The notes beneath the pieces were generated by a model. The model made no database searches. It worked only from the letters and a program-made list of their open reading frames with translations, and was not told where the DNA came from. Source: Hydrogenophaga sp. PAMC20947 (lineage in GTDB: Bacteria > Pseudomonadota > Gammaproteobacteria > Burkholderiales > Burkholderiaceae_C). Taken from it: a stretch of DNA of 64,000 bases. Below are positions 37,118 through 47,008 of the stretch, one piece after another (the first letter of the stretch is position 1; each line of letters opens with the position of its first letter). The stretch lies in the NCBI RefSeq assembly GCF_004795855.1, contig NZ_CP039252.1:4774001-4838000 (forward strand), in the 5' to 3' direction. The translations under genes and the position numbers were made by a program.

Positions 37118-38031
37118 ACGCCCCCATCGATCCCATGCTGCTGGAAAGCGCCACGCCTTTCGACGCCAGCGAGACCGGCGTGAACTACGCCTACCTCGAC
37201 GAGCGCACCAAGCGCATGATCCGCCGCGCCCTGCTCAAGGCGGTGGCCATTCCCGGTTACCAGGTGCCCTTCGGCTCACGCGAAATGCCTTTGCCTTACG
37301 GCTGGGGCACCGGCGGTATTCAGGTCACCGCCGCCGTGATCGGCCCGGACGACACCTTGAAGGTGATCGACCAGGGCTCGGACGACACGGTCAATGCGGT
37401 GAACATCCGCCGCTTCTTTCAGCGCACCACCCACGTGCCGGTGACCACCCGCACCCGCGAGGCCACGCTGATCCAGACCCGCCACCGCATTCCGGAAACG
37501 CCGCTGGTGGAAGGGCAGGTGCTGGTGTACCAAGTGCCGGTGCCCGAGCCCATGCAGCGGCTGGAGCCGCGCGAAACCGAAACGCGCACGCTGCATGCGC
37601 TGGCCGAATACGGCCTGATGCACGTGAAGCTCTATGAAGACATCGCGCGCTACGGCCACATCGCCACCACTTACGACTACCCCGTGATGGTGAACCACCG
37701 TTACCTGATGTCGCCCTCACCCATTCCCAAATTCGACAACCCCAAGATGCACATGAATCCAGCCTTGCAGCTCTTTGGCGCAGGCCGCGAAAAGCGCATC
37801 TATGCTGTGCCGCCCTACACGCCCGTGGAAAGCCTGGGCTTCGAAGACCATCCGTTCGAAATCCAGAAGTGGGATGCGGCCTGTGCGCTGTGCGGCGCAA
37901 AAGACACGTTTCTGGACGAGGTCATCACCGACGATGCCGGTGGCCGGATGCATGTGTGCTCCGACTCCGACTTCTGCCAGGAACAGCAGGACCGCCAATC
38001 GGCCATTTTCGACCTAGGGTCAGCCGCATGA
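37114..38031 (+). CDS. phnJ: Radical SAM C-P lyase PhnJ
   Basis: A 305-aa PhnJ, the radical-SAM enzyme that cleaves the carbon-phosphorus bond of ribose-1-phosphonate-5-phosphate. The four cysteines Cys257, Cys260, Cys282 and Cys288 have the same spacing (3, 22, 6) as in the E. coli enzyme (CALCGAKDTF ... HVCSDSDFC). The ATG overlaps the phnI stop and its stop overlaps the acetyltransferase start. All catalytic features are present. Confidence 0.97.
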   Translation: MNAPIDPMLLESATPFDASETGVNYAYLDERTKRMIRRALLKAVAIPGYQVPFGSREMPLPYGWGTGGIQVTAAVIGPDDTLKVIDQGSDDTVNAVNIRRFFQRTTHVPVTTRTREATLIQTRHRIPETPLVEGQVLVYQVPVPEPMQRLEPRETETRTLHALAEYGLMHVKLYEDIARYGHIATTYDYPVMVNHRYLMSPSPIPKFDNPKMHMNPALQLFGAGREKRIYAVPPYTPVESLGFEDHPFEIQKWDAACALCGAKDTFLDEVITDDAGGRMHVCSDSDFCQEQQDRQSAIFDLGSAA

Positions 38032-38474
38032 CGACCCAGATCCGGCAGGCCACCGAGAGCGATCTCGGCGATGTACTGGCCCTGTACGCACAACCTGCCA
38101 TGGACGATGGCCAGGTGATGGACCTTGCTTCGGCGCAACAGGTGTTCGGCGAATTCGCGCGCTATCCCAACTACCGCCTGTTCGTGGCCTGCGGTGCGCA
38201 AGAGCAGGTGCTGGGCAGTTATGCGCTGCTGATCATGCCCAACCTGGCCCACCGCGGCACGCCGTCGGCGGTGGTCGAAGACGTGGTGGTGAGCCCTCAG
38301 CACCAGGGCCAGGGCATCGGTCGCCAGATGATGAAACACGCCATGCGCCTGGCGCACGAGGCCGGTTGCTACAAGCTGGCGCTGTCTTCCAACATCAAAC
38401 GGGCCAACGCACACGCTTTCTACCACTCGCTCGATTTTCGCAACCACGGCGTGAGTTTCAGCGTCGAGATCTGA
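38028..38474 (+). CDS. GNAT acetyltransferase in the C-P lyase operon (PhnO-like)
   Basis: A 148-aa GNAT protein (VVEDVVVSPQHQGQGIGRQMM is the acetyl-CoA binding region, in part). Its position inside the operon points to acetylation of aminoalkylphosphonates, as PhnO does in enterics, protecting from or preparing substrates for C-P lyase. Overlap with phnJ (ATGA) shows co-translation. Homology to PhnO is inferred from position; the ATG at 38028 excludes 53 out-of-family residues. Confidence 0.75.
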   Translation: MTTQIRQATESDLGDVLALYAQPAMDDGQVMDLASAQQVFGEFARYPNYRLFVACGAQEQVLGSYALLIMPNLAHRGTPSAVVEDVVVSPQHQGQGIGRQMMKHAMRLAHEAGCYKLALSSNIKRANAHAFYHSLDFRNHGVSFSVEI

Positions 38475-38475
38475 C

Positions 38476-39270
38476 ATGAGCACACCGATCAAAAGCCATC
38501 CCTCTCCCTTGCTGCGCGTGCGCAGCGTCTCCAAACGCTTTGGCCAGCAAGTGGCCTTGCACGAGGCTTCATTCGAACTCTGGCCCGGCGAAGTCGTGGC
38601 CATCGTGGGCGAATCGGGCTCGGGCAAAAGCACCCTGCTCAACACACTGGCCGCCCGCGCCCGGCCCGACAGCGGGCAGATCGAATTCCTGGGGCGCGAC
38701 GGCGAAATGCGCGATGTGCATGCCATGAGCCAGGCCCAGCAGCGTTTGCTGGCGCGCACCGAATGGGGCTTTGTGCACCAGCACGCGGCCGATGGCCTGC
38801 GCATGGACGTGTCGGCCGGCGCCAACGTGGGCGAGCGGCTGATGAGCCTGGGTCAGCGCCACTACGGCCAACTGCGCACCACCGCCGAAGAATGGTTGCG
38901 CCGGGTCGAGATCGACCCCATCCGCATCGATGACGCGCCGCGCACGTTCTCCGGCGGCATGCGCCAGCGCCTGCAAATCGCCCGCAACCTTGTGACCCAG
39001 CCCAGGCTGGTGTTCATGGACGAACCGACCTCGGGGCTCGATGTGTCGGTGCAGGCGCGCCTGCTCGATCTGCTGCGCCAGCTGACTCAACAGATGGACA
39101 TGGCCGTGGTCATCGTTACCCACGACCTCGCCGTGGCGCGTTTGCTGGCCCACCGCATGGTGGTGATGCAGCGCGGCCGTGTGGTCGAAACCGGCCTCAC
39201 CGATCAGCTACTCGACGATCCCCAACACCCCTACACCCAATTGCTGGTGTCTTCTGTATTGCAACCATGA
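38476..39270 (+). CDS. phnK: C-P lyase ABC-type ATPase PhnK
   Basis: A 264-aa ABC ATPase with Walker A GESGSGKST, signature FSGGMRQRLQIARNL and Walker B VFMDEPTSGLD. PhnK docks on the PhnGHIJ core and is needed for activity, though it is not a transporter subunit. One base after the acetyltransferase stop; overlaps phnL. Confidence 0.94.
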   Translation: MSTPIKSHPSPLLRVRSVSKRFGQQVALHEASFELWPGEVVAIVGESGSGKSTLLNTLAARARPDSGQIEFLGRDGEMRDVHAMSQAQQRLLARTEWGFVHQHAADGLRMDVSAGANVGERLMSLGQRHYGQLRTTAEEWLRRVEIDPIRIDDAPRTFSGGMRQRLQIARNLVTQPRLVFMDEPTSGLDVSVQARLLDLLRQLTQQMDMAVVIVTHDLAVARLLAHRMVVMQRGRVVETGLTDQLLDDPQHPYTQLLVSSVLQP

Positions 39271-39983
39271 ACGATCCCATTCTTCACATGCAAGGCGTGG
39301 CCAAGCGCTTCACGCTGCACCACCAAAACGGCGCCGAATTGCGCGTGCTCGAGCGGGTCAACCTCGACTTGCACGCGGGCGAATGCCTGGTGCTCGACGG
39401 TCCATCGGGCATGGGTAAAAGTACCTTGCTCAAACTGGTCTATGCGAACTACCGCGCCAGCGAGGGCCACATCGCAGTGCGCGAGTCCAACGGCGACACC
39501 CTGGATATCACTCACGCCGACCCGCGTGAGCTCGTGCGCATGCGGCGCGACACGGTGGGCTATGTGAGCCAGTTCCTGCGCGTGATCCCGCGCGTGGGGG
39601 CACTCGATGTGGTGGCCGAGCCCTTGCTGGAACCGATGCACCGCGATGCAGATGCGCTGGAAGCGGCCCGTGAGGCGGCGCGCCACTGGCTGACGCGCCT
39701 GCGCATTCCGGAGCGCCTGTGGTCATTGCCCCCAGCCACATTTTCGGGTGGCGAGCAACAACGCATCAACATCGCTCGCAGCCTGATCAAGCCACGCCCT
39801 CTGTTGTTGCTCGACGAACCCACAGCGTCGCTCGACAAAGCCAATACCCATACCGTGATTGAACTGATCAACGAGGCCGTTGCGCACGGGGCAGCGCTCA
39901 TGGGCATCTTTCACGACCCCGAGGTGGGCGCCGCTGTAGCGACTCGCCGGATAGATGTTGCCCAATTCAGGAGCGCCGCATGA
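39267..39983 (+). CDS. phnL: C-P lyase ABC-type ATPase PhnL
   Basis: A 238-aa ABC ATPase with Walker A GPSGMGKST, signature FSGGEQQRINIARSL and Walker B LLLLDEPTASLD. With PhnI, G and H it forms ribose-1-phosphonate triphosphate. Overlaps both phnK and phnM by 4 bases. Confidence 0.94.
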   Translation: MNDPILHMQGVAKRFTLHHQNGAELRVLERVNLDLHAGECLVLDGPSGMGKSTLLKLVYANYRASEGHIAVRESNGDTLDITHADPRELVRMRRDTVGYVSQFLRVIPRVGALDVVAEPLLEPMHRDADALEAAREAARHWLTRLRIPERLWSLPPATFSGGEQQRINIARSLIKPRPLLLLDEPTASLDKANTHTVIELINEAVAHGAALMGIFHDPEVGAAVATRRIDVAQFRSAA

Positions 39984-41128
39984 CCGCAACCGTTTTCCGC
40001 AATGCGCGCGTGGTGCTCGCCGACCAGGTGGTGCATGGCAGCGTTGCCACACGCGATGGCCTGATCGCCTCGATCGACAGCGGCTCAGGCGAGGTGGGGC
40101 ACGACATGCAAGGCGACTTTTTGCTACCGGGCCTGGTGGAAATCCATACCGACAATTTCGAACGCCACCTGATGCCACGCCCCAAGGTGCAATGGGCGGA
40201 AATGCCCGCGCTGCTGGCGCACGACGCCGAGGTGGCTGCCGCAGGTATCACCACCGTGTTCGATGCGCTGGGCGTTGGCGACGCCGACCCCGACAGCCTG
40301 CGCGGCAGCACTTGGCACGGCGTGCTCGACACGATCGACACCTGCGCTCGCGAAGGCCTGCTGCGCGCCGATCACCACCTGCATGTGCGCTGCGAGCTGC
40401 CCGCACCCAACACCATCGATTTGTTCGAGCCCTTTCACGGGCACCAGCGCCTCTCGCTGATTTCGCTCATGGACCACACACCCGGCCAGCGCCAGTGGGA
40501 AGACATCGAGCAGGCTCGCGTGTACTACACCGGAAAAAAGGGCTGGAGCCTGGAGAAGTTTTTGCACCAGGTTGAATGGGCGGCGGAGCTGCAAGCGCGC
40601 TACGCCGAGCCGCACCGCCAGTACTTTGTGGACCACTGCCGCGAACACAGCATCGCGCTGGCCAGCCACGACGACACCACCGAAGCCCACGTGGTGCAGG
40701 CGCATAGTGAAGGCGCCAGTGTGAGCGAATTTCCCACCACCGTGGTGGCCGCGAAGGCGGCGCGTGCGCGCGGGCTGTTTACTGTGATGGGCGGGCCCAA
40801 CGTGGTGCGCGGCGGATCGCACTCGGGCAACGTGGCCGCCGCCGAACTGGCGCGCATGGGCCTGCTCGACATTCTGTCGTCCGACTACGTGCCGGGCAGC
40901 TTGCTGAGCGCCGTGGTGCGCCTGGTAAACGACGGCATTCTGGACATGCCCTCGGCGGTGAATACCGTGAGCCGTAACCCGGCAAAAGCCTGTGGCCTGA
41001 ACGACAGGGGCGAGATTGCTCCAGGCCTTCGTGCCGATCTGGTGCAAATGCGTTTGGTTAAGTTGCCCAACGGCCAGCAGCAGGCGGTGGTGCGCAGCGT
41101 CTGGCGCGAAGGCCAACGCGTTCTCTGA
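39980..41128 (+). CDS. phnM: Ribose 1-phosphonate triphosphate diphosphatase PhnM
   Basis: A 382-aa amidohydrolase-superfamily enzyme that removes pyrophosphate from alpha-D-ribose 1-phosphonate 5-triphosphate. The metal site is in [26 protein letters not shown] and [18 protein letters not shown] are family motifs. Last gene of the phnGHIJ-KLM block; phnC follows after about 100 bases. Confidence 0.95.
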   Translation: MTATVFRNARVVLADQVVHGSVATRDGLIASIDSGSGEVGHDMQGDFLLPGLVEIHTDNFERHLMPRPKVQWAEMPALLAHDAEVAAAGITTVFDALGVGDADPDSLRGSTWHGVLDTIDTCAREGLLRADHHLHVRCELPAPNTIDLFEPFHGHQRLSLISLMDHTPGQRQWEDIEQARVYYTGKKGWSLEKFLHQVEWAAELQARYAEPHRQYFVDHCREHSIALASHDDTTEAHVVQAHSEGASVSEFPTTVVAAKAARARGLFTVMGGPNVVRGGSHSGNVAAAELARMGLLDILSSDYVPGSLLSAVVRLVNDGILDMPSAVNTVSRNPAKACGLNDRGEIAPGLRADLVQMRLVKLPNGQQQAVVRSVWREGQRVL

Positions 41129-41202
41129 CCCATAAACCTCGCTTTGACGCGCAATCTTCCCCATTCTGTCAACGAACTTTCACATTGCATCGCGACACTG
41201 TG

Positions 41203-41214
41203 TTGTCTAGACAG
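41203..41214. promoter_or_regulatory. PhnF operator candidate before phnC
   Basis: TTGTCTAGACAG, a nearly perfect palindrome 19 bases upstream of the phnC start, matching the site before phnG. It suggests that the phnCDE transport genes have their own PhnF-controlled promoter. Confidence 0.6.
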
Positions 41215-41232
41215 ATTCCTGAGGAAATGACC

Positions 41233-42090
41233 ATGACCATTCGCATTCGCAGCCTGAACAAGCACTTCGCCAATGGCAAGCACGCTCTTCGGAATATCAA
41301 TCTGGAAATTGCACAGGGCGAGATGGTGGCCTTGATTGGCGCCTCGGGATCGGGCAAGTCCACCTTGCTGCGCCATGTGGCCGGCCTGATGTCGGCCGAT
41401 GCAGATGCGGGCTCCTGTATCGAGATCAATGGCCGCTGCGTACAGCGCAGTGGCCTCATCCAACCGGACGTGCGCGCGATCCGTTCGGAAGTGGGATTTG
41501 TTTTCCAGCAGTTCAATCTGGTGGACCGCCTGCCGGTATTGGTCAATGTGTTGGTCGGGCGTTTGCACCGTATGCCGTTCTGGCGCAGTGGTCTGCGCTG
41601 GTTCAGCCGCCAGGAAAAAGCGCTGGCCCTCGAAGCGCTTTCCCGTGTGGGCATTTCAGAGTGCCACGCCCAGCGCGCTTCCACACTGTCCGGTGGCCAG
41701 CAACAGCGTGCGGCCATCGCCCGCACGTTGGTTCAGGGCGCCAAAGTGGTGTTGGCTGATGAGCCCATTGCCTCGCTCGACCCCGAGTCTTCCCGAAACG
41801 TCATGGACATCCTGGCCCGCATTTGCCGTGAAGACGGCAGCACCGTGGTGGTGTCGCTGCATCAGGTGGACATGGCCATGCGGTTTTGCACGCGTGTGGT
41901 GGCGTTGCGCGACGGCGAGGTGGTGTACGACGGCCCGGCCAAAGCGCTGAGTCAGCGGCTGCTGCGCGAGCTCTACGGCATGCAGGCCGATGAGCTGTTG
42001 CATGGCATGGAGCTGCCCGCTGCCCTGCACCCCGTTCCTGCTGCCAAGCCCGAGGTGGCATGGCCGCATCCGTTGCCCCGCGCGGCTTGA
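41233..42090 (+). CDS. phnC: Phosphonate ABC transporter ATPase PhnC
   Basis: A 285-aa ABC ATPase with Walker [10 protein letters not shown], signature [15 protein letters not shown] and Walker [13 protein letters not shown]. It powers uptake of phosphonates through PhnE. The ATG at 41233 is chosen since GAGGAA is at good spacing; the ATG at 41227 lies too close to it. A C-terminal Pro/Ala tail is longer than usual. Confidence 0.93.
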   Translation: MTIRIRSLNKHFANGKHALRNINLEIAQGEMVALIGASGSGKSTLLRHVAGLMSADADAGSCIEINGRCVQRSGLIQPDVRAIRSEVGFVFQQFNLVDRLPVLVNVLVGRLHRMPFWRSGLRWFSRQEKALALEALSRVGISECHAQRASTLSGGQQQRAAIARTLVQGAKVVLADEPIASLDPESSRNVMDILARICREDGSTVVVSLHQVDMAMRFCTRVVALRDGEVVYDGPAKALSQRLLRELYGMQADELLHGMELPAALHPVPAAKPEVAWPHPLPRAA

Positions 42091-42146
42091 GCCGCTCGCT
42101 GGGATTTCTTTCACCCCTTTATTTTTCAATCCATCTGGAACGCAAC

Positions 42147-43091
42147 ATGATTAAACATACCCTCGCCGCCGTTGCCCTTGGCCTGTCGATGACAGCCGCT
42201 TTGGCCGAAGACATCAACTTCGGTTTGATTTCCACCGAAGCCTCTACCAATCTGAAGTCCGACTGGCAACCGCTGTTCGATGACATGGTCAAACAAACCG
42301 GCCTGACCATCAAGCCCTTCTTCGCCTCCGACTACGCCGGTGTCATCGAAGGCATGCGCTTCAACAAAGTGCAAGTGGCCTGGTTCGGCAACAAGTCGGC
42401 CATGGAAGCGGTGGACCGCGCCAACGGCGAAATCTTCGCCCAGATGGTCAACGCCGACGGCACCGAAGGCTACTACTCGCACATGATCGTCAACGCCGAC
42501 AGCCCGCTCAAGTCGCTGGACGACATCCTGAAAAACGGCAAGAACCTGAGCTTCAGCAACGGTGACCCGAACTCCACTTCTGGCTTTCTGGTGCCCGGCT
42601 ACTACGTGTTCGCCCGCAACAAGATCGATGCCAAGTCTTACTTCAAAGTGGTGCGCAGCGCGAACCACGAAGCCAACGCCCTAGCCGTGGCCAACAAGCA
42701 GGTTGATGTGGCCACCAACAACAGCGAAAACCTGGAAAAGATCCACGAGCGCCAGCCTGAGAAATTCAAGAACATCCGCGTGGTTTGGACCTCGCCTTTG
42801 ATCCCTCTGGATCCCCTGGTCATGAGCAAGAACGTGTCGCCCGAAGCCAAGGCCAAGATCAAGGCCTTCATCTACGGCTACGGCAAAACCGATGCCCACG
42901 AAAAGGAAGTGTTGATGAAGATTTCCAAGCTCTCCGGCTTCAAGCCTTCGAGCAACGACCAGCTCAAGCCCATCCGTGAGCTCGCCCTGTTCAGCCAGCG
43001 CAACAAGATCGAAGCCGACACCACGCTGGAAGCCAATGACAAGGCCGCCAAGCTGGCAGAGCTCGACCAGAAGCTGGCCGCGTTGAAGTAA
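42147..43091 (+). CDS. phnD: Phosphonate-binding periplasmic protein PhnD
   Basis: A 314-aa periplasmic binding protein with a signal peptide ending AALA-ED. The PhnD motifs ISTEASTNLKSDWQPLFDDM and KPFFASDYAGVIEGMRFNKVQVAWFG (in part), and GDPNSTSGFLVPGYY, identify it. The ATG at 42147 gives the signal peptide; an upstream open frame overlaps phnC. Confidence 0.95.
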   Translation: MIKHTLAAVALGLSMTAALAEDINFGLISTEASTNLKSDWQPLFDDMVKQTGLTIKPFFASDYAGVIEGMRFNKVQVAWFGNKSAMEAVDRANGEIFAQMVNADGTEGYYSHMIVNADSPLKSLDDILKNGKNLSFSNGDPNSTSGFLVPGYYVFARNKIDAKSYFKVVRSANHEANALAVANKQVDVATNNSENLEKIHERQPEKFKNIRVVWTSPLIPLDPLVMSKNVSPEAKAKIKAFIYGYGKTDAHEKEVLMKISKLSGFKPSSNDQLKPIRELALFSQRNKIEADTTLEANDKAAKLAELDQKLAALK

Positions 43092-43145
43092 CTCTCCGTC
43101 TTGACTGGCGCCAGAAAAGTGAGCAAGCCTGTGTCGCAATTGACC

Positions 43146-43943
43146 ATGAGCCATCCGCAAATGGCCGCCTTGGTGCAGGCTGCTTCGCCCAGGCGCAGCC
43201 TTTTGTCCTATGCCTCCTGGGTGGCCATCCTTCTGATTCTCGCGGGGTCCTGGCAGGGGGCGGACATGCGTCCGCTGGATCTCTGGCACGACAAGGGCAA
43301 CATGGCGGAGTACGCCAGCGAGTTCTTTCCGCCCAATTTTTCGCAGTGGCGTTACTACGTTGAAGAAATGGTGATCACGCTGCAGATCGCCGTCTGGGGC
43401 ACGGCGTTGGCGGTGGTCAGCGCGGTGCCGTTGAGCCTGCTGGCTTCGTCCAACATCACGCCGTGGTGGGTACACCAGCCGGTGCGCCGCGTGCTCGACG
43501 CGTTCCGCGCCATCAACGAAATGGTTTTTGCCATGTTGTTCGTGGTTGCGGTGGGCCTGGGACCGTTTGCCGGCGTGCTTGCCTTGTGGATTCACACCAC
43601 GGGCATTCTGGCTAAGCTGTTTTCTGAAGCTGTGGAGGCCATCGATCCGCAGCCGGTCGAAGGGATCCGGTCCACCGGTGCTTCGGCGCTGCATGAGATC
43701 GTTTACGGCGTGATACCTCAAGTGATGCCACTGTGGGTCTCTTTCACGCTCTATCGCCTGGAGTCCAACGTGCGATCGGCTTCTGTCGTGGGCATGGTGG
43801 GTGCAGGGGGTATTGGGGTGGTGCTGTGGGAAATTATCCGCAGCTTTCAATACGCCGAAACCGCAGCCGTGATGATCATCATCGTGGCCTCGGTCAGCCT
43901 GATCGATGTGCTGTCGGCCCAGGTGCGCAAGCTCATGATTTGA
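43146..43943 (+). CDS. phnE: Phosphonate ABC transporter permease PhnE
   Basis: A permease of about 265 aa with six membrane segments and the EAA loop ([21 protein letters not shown], in part). It forms the inner-membrane channel with PhnC and PhnD. The start is uncertain: the ATG at 43146 is used, but GTG at 43119 or TTG at 43101 are possible and none has a strong ribosome site. Ends 11 bases before the HD-domain gene. Confidence 0.9.
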   Translation: MSHPQMAALVQAASPRRSLLSYASWVAILLILAGSWQGADMRPLDLWHDKGNMAEYASEFFPPNFSQWRYYVEEMVITLQIAVWGTALAVVSAVPLSLLASSNITPWWVHQPVRRVLDAFRAINEMVFAMLFVVAVGLGPFAGVLALWIHTTGILAKLFSEAVEAIDPQPVEGIRSTGASALHEIVYGVIPQVMPLWVSFTLYRLESNVRSASVVGMVGAGGIGVVLWEIIRSFQYAETAAVMIIIVASVSLIDVLSAQVRKLMI

Positions 43944-43954
43944 AGAAACTTGAC

Positions 43955-44506
43955 ATGTCACTTTCATTGAACGACATCGAACACATCTTTCTGATGCGTG
44001 GCAAGAGCCAATATGGCTCAGAAGCCGTGAATCAGTTGGAGCACGCGCTGCAATGCGCCGAGCTGGCCGAGGCCAACCAGGAAACGCCAGAGACGATCGC
44101 GGCTTGCCTGTTGCACGATCTGGGTCATTTGCTGGCGGCGGAGCGCGCCGGCACCCGGGACCACGACGCGCACACCGATGACCTGCATCAGTATGTGGCG
44201 TTGCCGTTTTTGCGGCAGCACCTTCCGGAGGCGGTGCTGGAGCCGATCCGGCTGCACGTCGATGCCAAGCGATACCTGTGCCACAAGGATCCACCGTATT
44301 GGAACACCTTATCCCCGGCTTCCAAATACAGCCTCGAACAACAAGGTGGGGCCTTCAATGCGCATGAAGCGCGCGCTTTTTCCTTGCTGGCATTTGCGCA
44401 GGAGTCGACGCGGCTGCGCCGGTACGACGATCTGGCGAAAGTCCCCGGGCGAACCGATTTGCCACCGCTCTCGCGCTACACCGCCATCCTCTCCAAGTGG
44501 TTCTGA
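43955..44506 (+). CDS. PhnZ-like HD-domain protein at the end of the phosphonate operon
   Basis: A 183-aa HD-domain protein of the phosphonate-operon HD family. Alongside His30, His54-Asp55, His58, His78, His101 and Lys105, it has Tyr20 and Glu23 at the positions of Tyr24 and Glu27 of the diiron oxygenase PhnZ, whose ligands His34, His58-Asp59, His80, His104 and Lys108 show nearly the same spacing. So it is more likely an oxygenase that cleaves 1-hydroxyphosphonates than a simple phosphohydrolase. No PhnY hydroxylase is nearby. Possibly specialised for one phosphonate beside the broad C-P lyase. Confidence 0.8.
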   Translation: MSLSLNDIEHIFLMRGKSQYGSEAVNQLEHALQCAELAEANQETPETIAACLLHDLGHLLAAERAGTRDHDAHTDDLHQYVALPFLRQHLPEAVLEPIRLHVDAKRYLCHKDPPYWNTLSPASKYSLEQQGGAFNAHEARAFSLLAFAQESTRLRRYDDLAKVPGRTDLPPLSRYTAILSKWF

Positions 44507-44587
44507 GTAGGGTCTTCAAGCCTGCACCCAGGCGTTGATCGGTAGTCTTATCGCGCGATCAAGTTGCTGAGCACAATTTAGGCTGCG

Positions 44588-46126
44588 TCAGTGCGTTATC
44601 TGAACTTCGGACCGACCGGTAAGCACACCTTGCAAAAACGCGATCAGGCTGGCATCTGCGTTGAGAGATCGCAGCAGCGTGATGGCTTGCCGTAAGTCTC
44701 TGTCCGCACCCACGCGGGTCTGAACAGCGGTTGCTTTCCGTGCCAACTGGGAGCCGGTTTCTGGAGGAAGCACAACACCCAGCATTTCTGCTGCATAGCG
44801 GGCCCGCTTTGCTTGAAGGCGGGATCGATGGATCAGCTCAACGGGGGCACCGAATTCGGCGCTGGCTTTTAGCGAGCGCTCCAGACGTCGCCGCAGAGTT
44901 GTCATGCGGTCGTGTGCCCATTGGCTGGTTTTCGCCTTCTTCCCCTTCGTCTTTCGAGCGACCGCAGGCGTGCTTTGCACGCCTGCGAGTTCAAACATCG
45001 CTTGCGACAAACCGACAAGCGCAGCACCTGTCACAGGCGAAGCCAGTTGAGACCTGAGCTGGGCACGCCGATGTGATCGGGCTTGGTCGATCCGAGCAAT
45101 GGCCTTGTCGGCGATCCGCAGGCGCTCGTTTCCACCGTCAAGGAATGCGGGCAACCATGATGCCAAGGTGTCGCATCGCAGCACATCCAGATCTCGGAGC
45201 AGCCCCAGTTCATTCAACAGCGGTTTCAATCCCTCAAATTCAGGCATTCGGGGCAGCCAGGGCGAAAACAGCCACTTTGCGCTGCGCCAGCGTCTCCATC
45301 CCACCCTGGCTTGATGAACCAGTTCTGGATCGTCTGAAGCTGTCAGTCCCGACAGGTTGCGCGTGAGGTGTTCATACGTTTCCGCGAAGGCTGCTTGGGC
45401 GGCTTCAATTGGGCTGACCCGTTTGTCCAGATGGATCATTTGCGCTCGTCTGGGCGCTTGAGTGCGGCCTCGCGTGAGTTGATAGCCGCGCTCTGCCTTG
45501 CTGGCATCGCAGGGCAAAACTGCGATGGAATGTGCAATTGTTTGCGCCAATGCAAACAACGACTCTTCTGGTCCGCTCTTGAGTTCGAGCTCAAGTTCCA
45601 ATATCGGAAGGCTCCGCCCCTCGGCGACTATTTCGCCCACATCGAACGCGACCTCGATCGAGGCGCCGCGGTAGCGCTGCAGCTGCCAGGTGGTGCGGCG
45701 GCAGCGGGTTTCGAAACAAGGGCGAAGGGCGGCAAAAAGGTGGCCATCGGCATCCAGATGGCTCCATGGCGTTTTACGCAGAGCGGTTTCGTTGAGTGAC
45801 CCGATGGTCACGCGGCTTTCCCATTCGCCCCGTTCACTCAAGCCACCCAGGGAAGTCCCCGCAGACTTGAACGTTTGAATCCATTCACCATCTGGCACAA
45901 AGCCTGGCATGACGCTTTTCCAAGGCGCGTCGCTCACACAACGCAAGCGAAGCGCGCTGCGTTGCTCGCGCAATGTTTCCTCTGGCGTGTCGAAATAGCG
46001 GTTCCACAGCCATTGGCTTTGCGACTTGCGGCGTGCCAAGACGGGAAGACCGCGCAATCGGCCTTCTATCTCCGATGCATCTGCCCCAGGCAACAGGAGT
46101 TTGAGCTCGATCTCAGTGTTTGACAT
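44588..46126 (-). CDS. CYTH-CHAD domain protein
   Basis: A 512-aa protein with an N-terminal CYTH domain (EIELKLLL at the start, matching the E-x-E-x-K signature) and a C-terminal CHAD domain (from about residue 240; conserved histidines such as LVHQARVGWRRWRS). CYTH domains hydrolyse triphosphate/inorganic polyphosphate and CHAD binds polyphosphate, so a role in polyphosphate or phosphate-granule metabolism is likely. The ATG at 46126 excludes a 61-residue extension. Close to the phn operon but in the opposite direction. Confidence 0.9.
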   Translation of the reverse strand: MSNTEIELKLLLPGADASEIEGRLRGLPVLARRKSQSQWLWNRYFDTPEETLREQRSALRLRCVSDAPWKSVMPGFVPDGEWIQTFKSAGTSLGGLSERGEWESRVTIGSLNETALRKTPWSHLDADGHLFAALRPCFETRCRRTTWQLQRYRGASIEVAFDVGEIVAEGRSLPILELELELKSGPEESLFALAQTIAHSIAVLPCDASKAERGYQLTRGRTQAPRRAQMIHLDKRVSPIEAAQAAFAETYEHLTRNLSGLTASDDPELVHQARVGWRRWRSAKWLFSPWLPRMPEFEGLKPLLNELGLLRDLDVLRCDTLASWLPAFLDGGNERLRIADKAIARIDQARSHRRAQLRSQLASPVTGAALVGLSQAMFELAGVQSTPAVARKTKGKKAKTSQWAHDRMTTLRRRLERSLKASAEFGAPVELIHRSRLQAKRARYAAEMLGVVLPPETGSQLARKATAVQTRVGADRDLRQAITLLRSLNADASLIAFLQGVLTGRSEVQITH

Positions 46127-46199
46127 GGCTCGCCTTTGAAATACAGCATCAGTCTGGACAGTTGACAGCGGCTGGCGTGTCTTTGACCATTTGGCCTGG

Positions 46200-46661
46200 C
46201 TACACAGTATCAACCCACTGCAGCAAAGGTTGCCAGTCTTCTCTTTCGTGCGTTGCCAAGGATGGGCTGACATCAAAAATGCTCGCTCCGGCTTCAGCCA
46301 CCCGACCATACAACTGGCTAGGCCGGATCATCGTCAAGGTCTCGAAACCTTGCGCTGGCAGAAACGCACGCAGTTGATTGGCCGCCAGGGTGCGGGGATC
46401 CACCCGCATGCCCACCAGTGCCACTTCGGCTTTGCCATGGCTGACGGCTTTGATCGCCTCAAGTTGTTCCAAAAACAGCTGGGTGGCCCAAAGGTCAAAG
46501 GGCGAAGCCTGAATCGGCACGATGATGCGGGAGGACACCTTGACAATTTGCGCCAGCGATTTGCCCGTCAACCCGGCTGGCGTGTCAAGGATCGCGTGGG
46601 TGACCCCTTTGTGCAGCTGACGCTCGACCGCGGTTTGTCGGGGTGACCTATGGCCTGCCAA
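46200..46661 (-). pseudogene. ParA/MinD-like ATPase fragment lacking its Walker A region
   Basis: The frame reads as the C-terminal two thirds of a small ParA-like ATPase (VTHAILDTPAGLTGKSL, VPIQASPFDLWATQLFLEQL, VALVGMRVDPRT, SLATHEREDWQPLLQW). The deviant Walker A region that normally opens this family is missing, and only a TTG could start the frame. Upstream sequence does not restore it in another frame. Best read as a 5'-truncated pseudogene. Confidence 0.65.
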
Positions 46662-47008
46662 GCTGGACGACTGCAGCCTCCACGATTCCGGTCATCGAAA
46701 CTGCCCCATTGCTGGGTATGCCGATGACTGCTTCGTACCAGGCACCGTGAACCCAGTTCCCGGCCGCCACCGACGGCAATCGCTGCGCAGCAGACGCTCA
46801 GGTCGGCGTGGCGGAGGATTGCAACGGGTCGAGATGCGCCGGTCGCGCGAGCCTGCTACCGGCCAAGTGCAGGCGTTTGTACCATTGCTCAAGGCCGTGC
46901 TGAAGCAGCCCTTCAGCGGTATTGAGGTGATCGCGCGCTCTGGTTGTGACCCTCTTGATTGGTGCCGCTTTCAATGTCAATCGGTAGCGTTCCAAGAGAC
47001 TCACCGAA
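46662..47008. other. Intergenic region, no gene recognised
   Basis: About 350 bases between the ParA-like fragment and the CDF gene; may include the decayed 5' part of the ParA-like gene. Nothing else identified. Confidence 0.55.

Noticed and set aside
43955..44506. Annotation as an ordinary HD phosphohydrolase
   Set aside because: The Tyr20/Glu23 and Lys105 pattern fits the PhnZ oxygenase type better, and the operon context agrees.
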